DNA of 64,000 nt from Mycobacterium parascrofulaceum ATCC BAA-614. Its GTDB lineage: Bacteria; Actinomycetota; Actinomycetes; Mycobacteriales; Mycobacteriaceae. The stretch's first letter is position 1. The number at the start of each line of letters is the position of its first letter. The stretch is from assembly GCF_000164135.1 (NCBI RefSeq), contig NZ_GG770555.1, positions 533,476 through 597,475 of the forward strand, in the 5' to 3' direction. The notes beneath the pieces were generated by a model. The model was not told where the DNA came from. It did no database searches and was given only the letters and a program-made list of their open reading frames with translations. This document shows positions 54,476 through 63,424 of this stretch, piece by piece. Both the position numbers and the translations under genes were made by a program.

Positions 54476-54562
54476 GTTTAGTACGGACGGCATTGACGTG
54501 GCCAGCGGGTCCTGACCTGCGTGTTGTCACTACGACCCGTCGCTTCGGCCATTCGCGGCCGC

Positions 54563-55027
54563 TCAGATCCGCGCGCCGTACGCAACCCACAGCACCACGA
54601 ACGCGAACATGCAGCCCGCGCACACGAGGTGGTCGCGGCAGACGGACCGCGCCAGGCGCGTCTGCTCGGGCGGACCGTCGGCGCGCCGGCCGAGCCGCAC
54701 CGCGTCGGGAACCGTTTGCGTCAGCGCCAGCATGGTCGGAGTCCCCGCCAGGACGGCCGAGAGGACGAGAAGCCACCAGGGGTCCTGCCCGCGCGCGGAC
54801 TGGTAGGTCAACGCCCCCAGCAGCACCAGCATGACGACGGCGATGAGCCGGCCCATCGGGCGCGACGTGGTCGTCGCGCGATGGTAGTAAGCCGCGATGG
54901 AGGCCAGCACGGGCTCGGGAAGATCGGTTGGGGCCCAACGGTATCGGAGCACTTGCACATCGAACATCAGATCCATCCAGAGGACGGCGAACAAGAATCC
55001 GCCACAGGCCGTGAGCAACGTGGCCAT
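54563..55027 (-). CDS. Hypothetical four-helix membrane protein
   Basis: The 154-residue protein has four hydrophobic segments: LLTACGGFLFAVLWMDLMF, LIAVVMLVLLGALTY, WWLLVLSAVLAG and HLVCAGCMFAFVVLWVAYG. No family is recognised. ATG 55027 is preceded by a GGAGG-type site; a longer frame upstream adds only a charged leader. It is isolated between the nitronate monooxygenase promoter and the 13E12 gene. Confidence 0.7.
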   Translation of the reverse strand: MATLLTACGGFLFAVLWMDLMFDVQVLRYRWAPTDLPEPVLASIAAYYHRATTTSRPMGRLIAVVMLVLLGALTYQSARGQDPWWLLVLSAVLAGTPTMLALTQTVPDAVRLGRRADGPPEQTRLARSVCRDHLVCAGCMFAFVVLWVAYGARI

Positions 55028-55195
55028 GACGCGCCTCCATCTCCGACTCACCGCGAGCACCCGCCGGTGTGGACCCATTGTTTCGCAGCGGCGCAAGATG
55101 TCGGGGGATAGCGCGCTATGCGTTGAAATCACTTGCGCCACTTTTGTTTCAGTTGTGTCGGGCGGGCAAGTTTTGTCGGTGGGCGGGCTTAGTAT

Positions 55196-55211
55196 TCGAA
55201 CATGCGTTCGA
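55196..55211 (+). promoter_or_regulatory. LexA (SOS) box
   Basis: TCGAACATGCGTTCGA matches the mycobacterial LexA site TCGAAC-N4-GTTCGA exactly, with both half-sites intact. It lies upstream of the 13E12-type HNH gene. Several members of this family in M. tuberculosis are LexA-regulated. Confidence 0.88.
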
Positions 55212-55254
55212 GTGATGCTTACTGCTTGTTTGGGTGCCGGGTTGGGCGGCGCAC

Positions 55255-56631
55255 GTGGCGTTGACCGACCGTGAGCAGATTGCGGCCGACGTGGAGGCGT
55301 TGTGCGCGGCGGCGGCTCGTTTGCAGGGGCATTCGTATGCGGCGTTGACCACTCCGGAGCGCTTGGGGATCTTGGAGACACTCGAAGGCGTCACCCGCAA
55401 GCTTCAGGCGCCGAGTCATGAGTTGATCAATCAGCTGGGGGAGCAGGCGGATCCGGCCGAGCTGGGTGGCAGGTTGTCGTGGGCGTTGGCCGATCGGCTG
55501 CACATCAGTCGCGGGGAGGCCAGCCGTCGTGTCGCGGAGGCCGCCGAGCTGGGTCCGCGCCGGGCGCTGTCGGGGGAGCCGTTGCCGCCGGTGTTGGCGG
55601 CCACCGCGGCGGCCCAGCGCGCCGGGGCGATCGGGTCGGAGCATGTGGCGGTGATCCGGCGGCTGTTTCGCCAGCTGCCCGAATCGGTGGACCTCGACAC
55701 CCGTGAGCACGCCGAAAGACACCTGGCCGGCGAGGCCACCCGGTATCGCCCCGATCAACTGGCCACGCTGGCGCGCCATTTGTTGGATTGCCTGCACCCC
55801 GACGGCCACTACACCGATGCCGACCGGGCGCGCGTCCGCGGGCTGGTGCTGGGTCACCAGCAGGCCGATGGCATGTCGAAGCTGAGCGGGTGGCTGACGC
55901 CCGAGGCGCGCGCCACCTGGGAGGCGGTGTTGGCCAAGCTGGCCGCACCCGGGATGTGCAACCCCGACGACGAAGCGCCGGTCGTGGACGGTCCCGCGAC
56001 AGAAGCTGCGGTGCAGCGCGACACCCGCACAGCGGCCCAGCGCAACCACGACGGCCTGCACGCCGCACTGCGCGCGATGTTGGCTTCCGGCACACTGGGT
56101 CGGCACAACGGGTTGCCGGCGACCATCGTGGTGACGACCACGCTTAAGGAGCTGGAGGCCGCGGCGGGTAGAGGCTTGACCGGCGGGGGCACCATCTTGC
56201 CGATGTCCGACGTGATCCGCCTGGCCCGCCACGCCCACCACTACCTGGCGATCTTCGACAACGCCAAACCGGTGGCGCTCTATCACACCAAGCGCCTGGC
56301 CTCACCCGGGCAGCGCGTCGTGCTGTACGCCAAGGACCGCGGCTGCTCACACCCAGGCTGCGACGTGCCCGGCTACCTCTGCGAAGTCCACCACGTCACA
56401 GACTGGGCCCACACCCACCGCACCGACATCGACCAACTCACCCTGGCCTGCGGACCCCACCACCGCCTCCTCGACAACGGCTGGACCACCCGAAAACGCC
56501 CCAACGGCGACACCGACTGGATCCCACCACCCCACCTCGACCACGGCCAACCCCGCACCAACACCTTCCACCACCCCGAAAAAATCCTGGCCGAAGAAGA
56601 CGACGAAGAAAACGAAGGAGACGCGCCGTAA
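55255..56631 (+). mobile_element. 13E12-repeat family HNH endonuclease (DUF222 + HNH)
   Basis: The roughly 458-residue protein has an N-terminal DUF222 helical region ([14 protein letters not shown] to [10 protein letters not shown]) and a C-terminal HNH nuclease domain: [23 protein letters not shown], then [10 protein letters not shown], with four Zn-type Cys/His. It ends in an acidic tail. These genes form a multicopy family in mycobacteria, some with REP-like behaviour. The start is uncertain: GTG 55255 gives VALTDREQ and a GTG at 55234 is possible. An ATG at 55202 inside the LexA box is in another frame. Confidence 0.85.
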
Positions 56632-56680
56632 CGGTCAGGCTATTGATCCGCTCCCTGGCGGACGGGTAGGTTAGTCGTGC

Positions 56681-56709
56681 CAATTACGACACGGCAGGTA
56701 GCGTAATTG
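56681..56709. promoter_or_regulatory. Inverted repeat upstream of the Baeyer-Villiger gene
   Basis: CAATTACG (56681-56688) and CGTAATTG (56702-56709) are exact complements with centres 21 bases apart, two helical turns. That geometry suits a dimeric regulator or overlapping promoter control. It is 31 bases before the ATG of the following gene. No regulator gene is adjacent. Confidence 0.55.
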
Positions 56710-56740
56710 AGGAACCCCGTTCACCGAGAGGATCGGCTCG

Positions 56741-58672
56741 ATGCGCAGCGCCTACGCCGGCGATCCCTTCACCACGTCGACCGCGGAAATCGAAGCCGCA
56801 CTCGCCGATGTCAGCATTCCGACGCTGCTGCTTTCGCTGGTGCACATCACCGGCGACCCGCGATACATCCGCGACTTCAAGCAAATGGGCCTCTTCCTCA
56901 ACGAGATCCAAGGCTTCATGTCCGATGAGGACAAGGCGCGGGCCCGCGCCGCCGCCCTGCCGGTGATCACCGACTACCGGGACCGCGGTTGCCCCGAGCC
57001 GAAGCCGCTGAGCCTCGACCTCATTCGGGAAATGATGGACTGGGCCGCCTGCGAGCACGTGACCGACGACTACCTACCGCTGATCCAGGAGGAGATGGAC
57101 CTCGACGGGGTCGATCCGCGCCGTCCGCCGGCGCTGCCGGCCGAAAGCGCGGCCGATCTCCCGATCCTTGTCGTCGGCTGCGGCGAATCGGGCATCCTGG
57201 CCGGAATCCGGCTCAAGCAGGCCAACATTCCCTTCACCATCGTGGAGAAGAACGCCGGACCGGGCGGAACCTGGTGGGAGAACAGCTATCCGGGTGCCCG
57301 CGTCGACGTGGCAAACCACTTCTACTGCTACAGCTTCGAACCCAACAACGACTGGACGCACTTCTTCGCCGAGCAACACGAGCTGCAGGACTACTTCACC
57401 CGGGTCATGGCCAAGCACGACCTGGCCGAACACGTGTTGTGGAGCACGGAGGTGCTGGCCGCCGAATGGGTCGACGCCGACGCCACCTGGAGCATCCGGC
57501 TGCGCGGCGCCGAAGGCCAGGTGAGCACGGTGCGCGCCCGCGCCCTGATCACCGCGGTCGGCCAGCTGAACCGGCCCAACATTCCCGACTTCGACGGCGC
57601 CGACAGCTTCGCCGGCCCCTCGTTTCACTCGGCCGCCTGGGATCACTCCGTCGATCTCAGCGGCAAGCGAGTGGCGCTCGTCGGCGCAGGCGCCAGCGGC
57701 TTCCAGATCGCCCCCGCCATCGCACCGGATGTCGAGCGGCTCACGGTGTTTCAGCGGACCGCGCAATGGATGTTCCCCAACCCGATGTATCACGACGAGG
57801 TCGGCGACGGCATGCGCTGGGCGATGCGCCACCTGCCGTTCTACGGGCGCTGGTACCGCTTCCTTGTCCTGTGGCCAGGCTCCGACAAGGGCCTGGACGC
57901 CGCGGAAAGCGACCCGGATTATGCCGACCAGGAGCATGCCGTCAGCGACATCAACGCGGCCGCCCAGATGATGTTTTCCCAATGGATCACCAGCCAGGTC
58001 GGTGAAGGGCACGAGCTGTTGAGCAAGGTGATGCCCGACTATCCCGCCTGCGGCAAGCGGACCCTGCAGGACAACGGCAGCTGGCTGCGGACACTTCAAC
58101 GGGACAACGTCGAATTGGTGCGCACGCCGATCCGGCGGATCGTCCCGCGCGGCATCGTCACCGAAGACGGCGTGACGCACGACGTCGATGTCATCGTGTA
58201 CGCCACCGGATTCCGGCACACCGACGTGCTCTGGCCACTCAACATCACCGGCCGGGACGGGACCGACCTGCACGAGATGTGGGGGACCCGGCCGTACGCG
58301 TACCTCGGGATCACCGTTCCGAAGTTCCCCAACCTGTTCATCATCTACGGGCCCGGCACCCACCTGGCCCACGGCGGCAGCCTGATCTTTCAGTCCGAAC
58401 TGCAGATGCGCTACATCGACCAATGCCTGGCGCGGCTGGCCGACCCAGACGTGCATTCGATGGAGCCGACGGCCGACGCCGCCACCGATTGGCATGCGCG
58501 GACGCAGACGCAGATCAACAAGATGGTGTGGGCGCACCCCGCGGTCAAGCACTCGTATTTCAAGAACGCCGACGGCGAGATCCACACCGTCAGTCCGTGG
58601 CGCCTCAACGAGTATTGGGCCGCGGTGCGCGAGCCCGACTGGTCACAGTTCGTCGTCCGGCGAAGGAAGTGA
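56741..58672 (+). CDS. FAD-dependent Baeyer-Villiger monooxygenase
   Basis: The 643-residue protein has an extra N-terminal helical part (about 130 residues), then VVGCGESGILAGIRL for FAD and VALVGAGASGFQIAPAI for NADPH. The Baeyer-Villiger fingerprint FxGxxxHxxxW is FAGPSFHSAAWD. It inserts oxygen beside a ketone to make an ester or lactone; the substrate is likely a lipid or cyclic ketone. It is followed by an ADH gene 10 bases away on the same strand. An inverted repeat upstream may be its operator. Confidence 0.9.
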   Translation: MRSAYAGDPFTTSTAEIEAALADVSIPTLLLSLVHITGDPRYIRDFKQMGLFLNEIQGFMSDEDKARARAAALPVITDYRDRGCPEPKPLSLDLIREMMDWAACEHVTDDYLPLIQEEMDLDGVDPRRPPALPAESAADLPILVVGCGESGILAGIRLKQANIPFTIVEKNAGPGGTWWENSYPGARVDVANHFYCYSFEPNNDWTHFFAEQHELQDYFTRVMAKHDLAEHVLWSTEVLAAEWVDADATWSIRLRGAEGQVSTVRARALITAVGQLNRPNIPDFDGADSFAGPSFHSAAWDHSVDLSGKRVALVGAGASGFQIAPAIAPDVERLTVFQRTAQWMFPNPMYHDEVGDGMRWAMRHLPFYGRWYRFLVLWPGSDKGLDAAESDPDYADQEHAVSDINAAAQMMFSQWITSQVGEGHELLSKVMPDYPACGKRTLQDNGSWLRTLQRDNVELVRTPIRRIVPRGIVTEDGVTHDVDVIVYATGFRHTDVLWPLNITGRDGTDLHEMWGTRPYAYLGITVPKFPNLFIIYGPGTHLAHGGSLIFQSELQMRYIDQCLARLADPDVHSMEPTADAATDWHARTQTQINKMVWAHPAVKHSYFKNADGEIHTVSPWRLNEYWAAVREPDWSQFVVRRRK

Positions 58673-58682
58673 GCACGCCACC

Positions 58683-59708
58683 ATGCGAACGGTAGTCGTC
58701 GACGGCCCCCACGGCATCCGGGTCGACACCCGACCCGACCCGGCCCTGCCCGGCCCCGACGGGGCGATCGTCGAGGTCACCGCCGCCGGCATCTGTGGGT
58801 CCGACTTGCACTTCTACGAAGCGGATTTCCCGATGCCGGACCCGATCGCGCTGGGGCACGAAGCGATCGGCACCGTGGTGGAAGCCGGCCGCGACGTGCG
58901 CACCGTCAAGGTCGGCGACCACGTGATGGTGTCCTCGGTGACCGGATGCGGCGCCTGCGCCGGTTGCGCGACCCGCGATCCGGTCATGTGCCACAACGGC
59001 TTCCAGATCTTCGGCGGAGGCGTGCTGGGCGGGGCGCAGGCCGATCTGCTGGCCGTGCCGGCCGCCGACTTCCAGTTGCTCACGATGCCGGAAGGCATCA
59101 GCACCGAGCAGGCGCTGTTGCTCACGGACAACCTCGCCACCGGGTGGGCCGCCGCGCAGCGCGCCGACATTCCGTACGGCGGCACCGTGGCGGTCATCGG
59201 CTTGGGTGCCGTCGGCCTCTGTTCGCTGCGCAGCGCGATCTTTCAAGGCGCCGCAACGGTTTTCGCGGTCGATCAGGTCGACGGGCGGCTCGAGCGCGCC
59301 GCCCGGTGGGGAGCGACGCCCCTCAAGGCGCCGGCGGTCGACGCCATTCTCGCCGCCACCGGGGGCCGCGGCGCCGACGCGGTGATCGACGCCGTCGCCA
59401 CCGACGCGTCCCTGACCGACGCGCTCAATGCGGTGCGACCGGGCGGCACCGTCTCGGTAGTCGGCGTGCACGACATGAACCCGTTCCCGCTCAACGCGCT
59501 GGGCTGCCTGATCCGCAGCATCACGCTGCGGATGACGACCGCGCCGGTGCAGCGCACCTGGCCGGAATTGATCCCGCTGCTGCAGTCCGGGCGGCTCGAC
59601 GTCGACGGCATCTTCACCACGACGCTGCCATTGGCCGACGCCGCCAAGGGCTACGCGACGGCGGCGTCGCGGTCGGGCGACGACGTGAAGATCCTGCTGA
59701 CGCCGTAG
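58683..59708 (+). CDS. Zinc-containing alcohol dehydrogenase (Rv1895 homologue)
   Basis: The 341-residue medium-chain dehydrogenase has the catalytic zinc segment CGSDLHF, the GHEAIGT motif, a Cys-rich structural zinc lobe (GCGACAGCATRDPVMC) and AVIGLGAVGL for NAD(P). It likely works in the same oxidation route as the preceding monooxygenase, as an alcohol-to-ketone step before ester formation. ATG 58683 follows the upstream stop by 10 bases. Confidence 0.9.
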   Translation: MRTVVVDGPHGIRVDTRPDPALPGPDGAIVEVTAAGICGSDLHFYEADFPMPDPIALGHEAIGTVVEAGRDVRTVKVGDHVMVSSVTGCGACAGCATRDPVMCHNGFQIFGGGVLGGAQADLLAVPAADFQLLTMPEGISTEQALLLTDNLATGWAAAQRADIPYGGTVAVIGLGAVGLCSLRSAIFQGAATVFAVDQVDGRLERAARWGATPLKAPAVDAILAATGGRGADAVIDAVATDASLTDALNAVRPGGTVSVVGVHDMNPFPLNALGCLIRSITLRMTTAPVQRTWPELIPLLQSGRLDVDGIFTTTLPLADAAKGYATAASRSGDDVKILLTP

Positions 59709-59714
59709 CGCGTC

Positions 59715-60626
59715 TTACCGTGTCGCCGTTATGTATTGGGACCGCATGAAACTGTCGATCTTGACGTCGACGTCCGGCGGGTCCATCCCGTAACCGGCCT
59801 GCAGGTCCAGCGTGTTGCGGACGGGCTCGACGACCCATCCGTGCGCGGCCAGCCGTTCCGCGGGATCGGTCTGCGGCTCGTAGGTCAGGGCCGAGAAGTC
59901 GACGTCGCCGGACATGTTGACGCCGGGATGCGCTTTCTCCAACGCCTCGAGCTGCTCGTGGTCCAAACGGGAACCCAACGCGCCGATGGCGATCCGGCTG
60001 CCGGGCGCGCTGAGCCCGCTGATCCGGGTGAAGAGCGTGTTCTGGGCCTCGTCGGTCAGGTAGGGCAGCACACCCTCCACCGACCAGGCGCTGGGGCGTT
60101 CCACGTCGAAGCCGGCCGCCTCCAGCGCCCGCGACCAGTCGGTGCGCAGATCGGCGGCAACCTCTACCCTGGGGGCCTTGGGTTTGGCGCCGTGCCGGGC
60201 GAGCACGTGCGCCTTGAATTCCAGCACCTTCGGCAGGTCGACCTCGTAAACCCTTGTGCCCTGAGCCCATTCGAGCCGATATGCGCGGGAGTCCAGGCCG
60301 GCGGCCACGATCACCGCCTGACGTATGCCCGCGGCGCCGGCGGCGACGAAGAAGTCGTCGAAGAATCGGGTCTGCACGCCGTAGAGGCGGGGGAAGGCCA
60401 TCTCGTCCTCGGAGGTCCCCGGGTTGGCGAGCACCCCCGCCAAATACGGGTCTCGCGACGCCTCGATGAACATCTTGGCGTAGTCGTCCCGGACCAGCGG
60501 CTGCGGGCTCAGCGCGTGCAGCGCACGCCACCCGGCCACCAGCAAGGCGGTGTAGCCCACGCTGCTGACGATGTCCCAGTGATCGTCGTCGGAACGGAGC
60601 GAGCCGAACTCGGGCGTCGTGCTCAT
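59715..60626 (-). CDS. Class I SAM-dependent methyltransferase (Rv1896c homologue)
   Basis: The 303-residue protein belongs to the mycobacterial S-adenosylmethionine-dependent methyltransferase family (TIGR00027-type). Visible motifs are [13 protein letters not shown] (SAM loop), [13 protein letters not shown], and a Trp-containing [10 protein letters not shown]. The substrate is unknown. It is transcribed toward the convergent ADH gene, seven bases away, and has a GGGAGGGCC site at its ATG. Confidence 0.88.
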   Translation of the reverse strand: MSTTPEFGSLRSDDDHWDIVSSVGYTALLVAGWRALHALSPQPLVRDDYAKMFIEASRDPYLAGVLANPGTSEDEMAFPRLYGVQTRFFDDFFVAAGAAGIRQAVIVAAGLDSRAYRLEWAQGTRVYEVDLPKVLEFKAHVLARHGAKPKAPRVEVAADLRTDWSRALEAAGFDVERPSAWSVEGVLPYLTDEAQNTLFTRISGLSAPGSRIAIGALGSRLDHEQLEALEKAHPGVNMSGDVDFSALTYEPQTDPAERLAAHGWVVEPVRNTLDLQAGYGMDPPDVDVKIDSFMRSQYITATR

Positions 60627-60697
60627 GGTGGTTGGCCCTCCCGTCGAGAAGTCAGCCGCGAAAAACCGGCACGGTCAACGTACCCGCAGTTCCTGCG

Positions 60698-61129
60698 TCA
60701 AACCTCCAGGAATACTGTGACCGGTCCATCGTTGACCAATTCGACCTGCATGTTCGCCCCGAACATCCCGGTCTGGACCTCGGCGCCCAGCCCCCGCAGC
60801 GCGTCGGCGAACGCCGCGACCAGCGGCTCGGCCACCGCGCCCGGCGCGGCCGCGTTCCACGACGGCCGCCGGCCTTTGGCGGTGTCGGCGTACAGGGTGA
60901 ACTGACTGACCACCAGGATCGGGGCGTTGACGTCGGCGGCGGACCGCTCATCGGCGAGAATGCGTAGGTACCAGACCTTTTCGGCGAGCCGCCGCGCCTT
61001 GTCCGGGTCGTCGCTGTGGGTGACCCCGACGAAGGCCAGCAGACCCTGGCCCTCCGGCCGGATGGCGCCCACCACGTCGCCACCCACCGACACCGTCGCC
61101 GACGCCACCCGCTGCACCAACACCCGCAT
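60698..61129 (-). CDS. dtd: D-aminoacyl-tRNA deacylase
   Basis: The 143-residue enzyme hydrolyses D-aminoacyl-tRNA (D-Tyr type) so that D-amino acids do not enter proteins. The signatures are [15 protein letters not shown] at the N-terminus, [19 protein letters not shown] and the late [17 protein letters not shown]. It is divergent from the thiamine-binding-type gene over 51 bases and is the homologue of Rv1897c. Confidence 0.96.
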   Translation of the reverse strand: MRVLVQRVASATVSVGGDVVGAIRPEGQGLLAFVGVTHSDDPDKARRLAEKVWYLRILADERSAADVNAPILVVSQFTLYADTAKGRRPSWNAAAPGAVAEPLVAAFADALRGLGAEVQTGMFGANMQVELVNDGPVTVFLEV

Positions 61130-61180
61130 GGGCCTCGATGCTGCCAGGCCCGCCCCCAAAAGGTTGGGTAGGCTCGACGA

Positions 61181-61486
61181 GTGTCCGTGCTCGTCGCGTT
61201 CTCCGTCACGCCTATGGGTGTCGGCGAGGGCGTCGGCGAGATCGTCGCCGAAGCGGTTCGCGTGGTACGCGATTCCGGCCTGCCGAACAAGACGGATGCG
61301 ATGTTCACCGTGATCGAGGGCGAGACCTGGGACGAGGTGATGGCCGTCGTCCAGCGCGCGGTCGAGGCCGTGGCCGCTCGCGCCCCCAGGGTCAGCACGG
61401 TGATCAAGGTGGATTGGCGGTCCGGCGTCACCGACGCGATGACCGAGAAGGTGGCCTCCGTCGAGCGTTACCTCGAAGACGGCTAG
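61181..61486 (+). CDS. MTH1187/YkoF-type thiamine-binding protein (Rv1898 homologue)
   Basis: The 101-residue protein has a ferredoxin-like fold of the DUF77 family: [20 protein letters not shown] and [21 protein letters not shown]. Members bind thiamine-like ligands. The start is GTG at 61181. Its 3' end overlaps the macro-domain gene by four bases on the opposite strand. Confidence 0.9.
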   Translation: MSVLVAFSVTPMGVGEGVGEIVAEAVRVVRDSGLPNKTDAMFTVIEGETWDEVMAVVQRAVEAVAARAPRVSTVIKVDWRSGVTDAMTEKVASVERYLEDG

Positions 61487-61992
61487 CTGTTGTGACCCGG
61501 GAGGTTGGCGGCGTCGCGGAAGGCGCGCTCGGCCGCGTCGCCGTGGACCGCGAACACCACCTTCTCCAACGATTTCGCCGGGTGTTGCCGGACGGCGTCG
61601 ACCATCAGCCGCGCCGCCTCGTCCAGCGGGAAACCGCCGACGCCGGTGCCGAAGGCCACCAGCCCCAGCGAGCGGCACCCGAGCTCGTCGGCCTTGCGTA
61701 GCGCGGAAGCGGCGGCCCGCGCGATGATCTGCGCCGACGTCGGGCCGCCGGGCTCCATGGTCGCGGCGTGGATGACGTAGCGGGCCGGCATGGCGCCGGC
61801 CGTGGTCTCGACGGCATCGCCGAGCCCGATCGGCGCCTTGGCGGCCGATTCGCGCTGCAGGTCCGGGCCCCCGGCGCGCGCGATGGCCGCGGCGACACCG
61901 CCGCCGTGCCGCAGTTGCGTGTTGGCCGCGTTGGTGATCGCGTCCAGTTCGAGCTTGGTGACGTCCGCCTGCACAACCGCTAGCTCGATCAT
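61483..61992 (-). CDS. Macro-domain protein (ADP-ribose binding)
   Basis: The 169-residue protein is a compact macro domain: [24 protein letters not shown] holds the ADP-ribose loop, with YVIHAATM and [14 protein letters not shown] after it. It probably binds or removes ADP-ribose from proteins or nucleic acids. M. tuberculosis has at this place the longer lppD (Rv1899c); here there is no lipobox or signal peptide, so the protein is cytosolic. It is divergent from cinA over 47 bases. Confidence 0.88.
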   Translation of the reverse strand: MIELAVVQADVTKLELDAITNAANTQLRHGGGVAAAIARAGGPDLQRESAAKAPIGLGDAVETTAGAMPARYVIHAATMEPGGPTSAQIIARAAASALRKADELGCRSLGLVAFGTGVGGFPLDEAARLMVDAVRQHPAKSLEKVVFAVHGDAAERAFRDAANLPGHNS

Positions 61993-62039
61993 CGGCCGAT
62001 TATCTCGCAGACGTTGCGCCCGGCCCTGCCAGTAGGCTC

Positions 62040-63323
62040 ATGCCGGTGAGCGCTCGCGCAGGCATCGTCGTCACCGGAACCGAAGTCCTCACCGGGCGCG
62101 TCCAAGACGCGAACGGCCCGTGGATCGCCGACCGCCTGCTGGAGCTGGGCGTCGAGCTGGCGCACATCACGATCTGCGGCGACCGGCCGGCCGACATCGA
62201 GGCGCAGCTGCGCTTCCTGGCCGACCAGGGTATGGACCTGATCGTCACCAGCGGCGGCCTGGGGCCCACGGCCGACGACATGACGGTCGAGGTGGTGGCG
62301 CGGTTCTGCGGCCGCGAGCTGGTCTTGGACGAGGAGACCGAGAACAAGATCGCCGACATCCTCAAGAAGTTGATGGCGCGCTTCGAGGGCGCCGACTTCG
62401 AAGCGGTGCGGGCGGCCAACCGCAAGCAGGCGATGATTCCCGCCGGCTCGCAGGTGCTCGACCCGGTGGGCACCGCGCCCGGGGTGGTGGTGCCCGGCAC
62501 GCCGACGGTCACGCCGACGGTCATCGTGCTCCCGGGCCCGCCCCGCGAGCTGCAACCGATGTGGCGCCGGGCCATCGAGACGCCCGCGGCGCAGCAGGCG
62601 ATCGCCGGCCGCACGCTCTACCGGCAGGAAACCGCGCGGATGTTCGGGCTGCCCGAGTCGGGTCTGGCCGAGACGCTGCGCGACGCGGAGACCTTGGTGC
62701 CCGGGTTCGAATCGCTCGAGATCACCACCTGCCTGCGGCGCGGCGAGGTGGAGATGGTCACGCGCTACGAGCCGGACGCCGCCGCCAGCTACGACAAGCT
62801 GATGCAGCTGATGCGCGAGCGACACTCTGCGCAACTCTTCTCCGAAGACGGTTCGACGGTGGACGACCTGGTCGCCCGGGCGCTGGCCGGCCGCCGGATC
62901 GCGACGGCCGAATCGTGCACCGCGGGGATGCTGGCGGCGCGACTGACCGACCGGCCGGGATCGTCGGACTACGTGTCCGGCGGGGTGGTCGCCTACTCGA
63001 ACGAGGCGAAGGCGGAGCTGCTCGGCGTCGACCCGGCGCTGATCGATGCCCACGGCGCGGTGTCCGAGCCGGTGGCCGAGGCGATGGCGGCGGGCGCGCT
63101 GCGCCGTTTCGGCGCCGACACCGCCGTCGCTATCACCGGCATCGCCGGTCCGGGTGGCGGAACTGACGAAAAGCCAGTCGGGACAGTCTGTTTCACCGTG
63201 GCGCTGGCGGACGGCCGGAAAGATACCCGCACCTTGCGGCTGCCCGGCAACCGCTCCGACATCCGCGAGCGCTCGACGACGGTGGCGATGCACCTGCTGC
63301 GGCGTGCCCTGGGCGGCCAGTAA
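62040..63323 (+). CDS. cinA: CinA-family nicotinamide-nucleotide amidase
   Basis: The 427-residue protein has an N-terminal MoaB-like domain ([37 protein letters not shown]) and a C-terminal CinA amidase domain ([51 protein letters not shown]). The amidase opens NMN to nicotinic acid mononucleotide in NAD salvage; the N-domain can be an ADP-ribose pyrophosphatase. Homologous to Rv1901. A GTG two codons later is an alternative start. Confidence 0.95.
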   Translation: MPVSARAGIVVTGTEVLTGRVQDANGPWIADRLLELGVELAHITICGDRPADIEAQLRFLADQGMDLIVTSGGLGPTADDMTVEVVARFCGRELVLDEETENKIADILKKLMARFEGADFEAVRAANRKQAMIPAGSQVLDPVGTAPGVVVPGTPTVTPTVIVLPGPPRELQPMWRRAIETPAAQQAIAGRTLYRQETARMFGLPESGLAETLRDAETLVPGFESLEITTCLRRGEVEMVTRYEPDAAASYDKLMQLMRERHSAQLFSEDGSTVDDLVARALAGRRIATAESCTAGMLAARLTDRPGSSDYVSGGVVAYSNEAKAELLGVDPALIDAHGAVSEPVAEAMAAGALRRFGADTAVAITGIAGPGGGTDEKPVGTVCFTVALADGRKDTRTLRLPGNRSDIRERSTTVAMHLLRRALGGQ

Positions 63324-63326
63324 CGC

Positions 63327-63380
63327 GAGCGTCACGCTGGCGTGGCCCCGGCGGCCCGGCGCCACGCTGGCGTGACGCTC
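63327..63380. repeat. Near-perfect palindrome after cinA
   Basis: Arms GAGCGTCACGCTGGCGTGG (63327-63345) and CCACGCTGGCGTGACGCTC (63362-63380) pair with two central mismatches around 16 bases. Each arm is also nearly self-complementary. It separates two convergent genes and probably ends both. Confidence 0.75.
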
Positions 63381-63424
63381 GGGGCCGGCGGCGAGCGGCG
63401 GTGGCGCCGGGCGGCCATGCGGCC

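Noticed and set aside
55202-55260. ATG 55202 as the start of the 13E12 gene
   Set aside because: It is in a different frame and falls inside the LexA box; a frameshift would have to be assumed.
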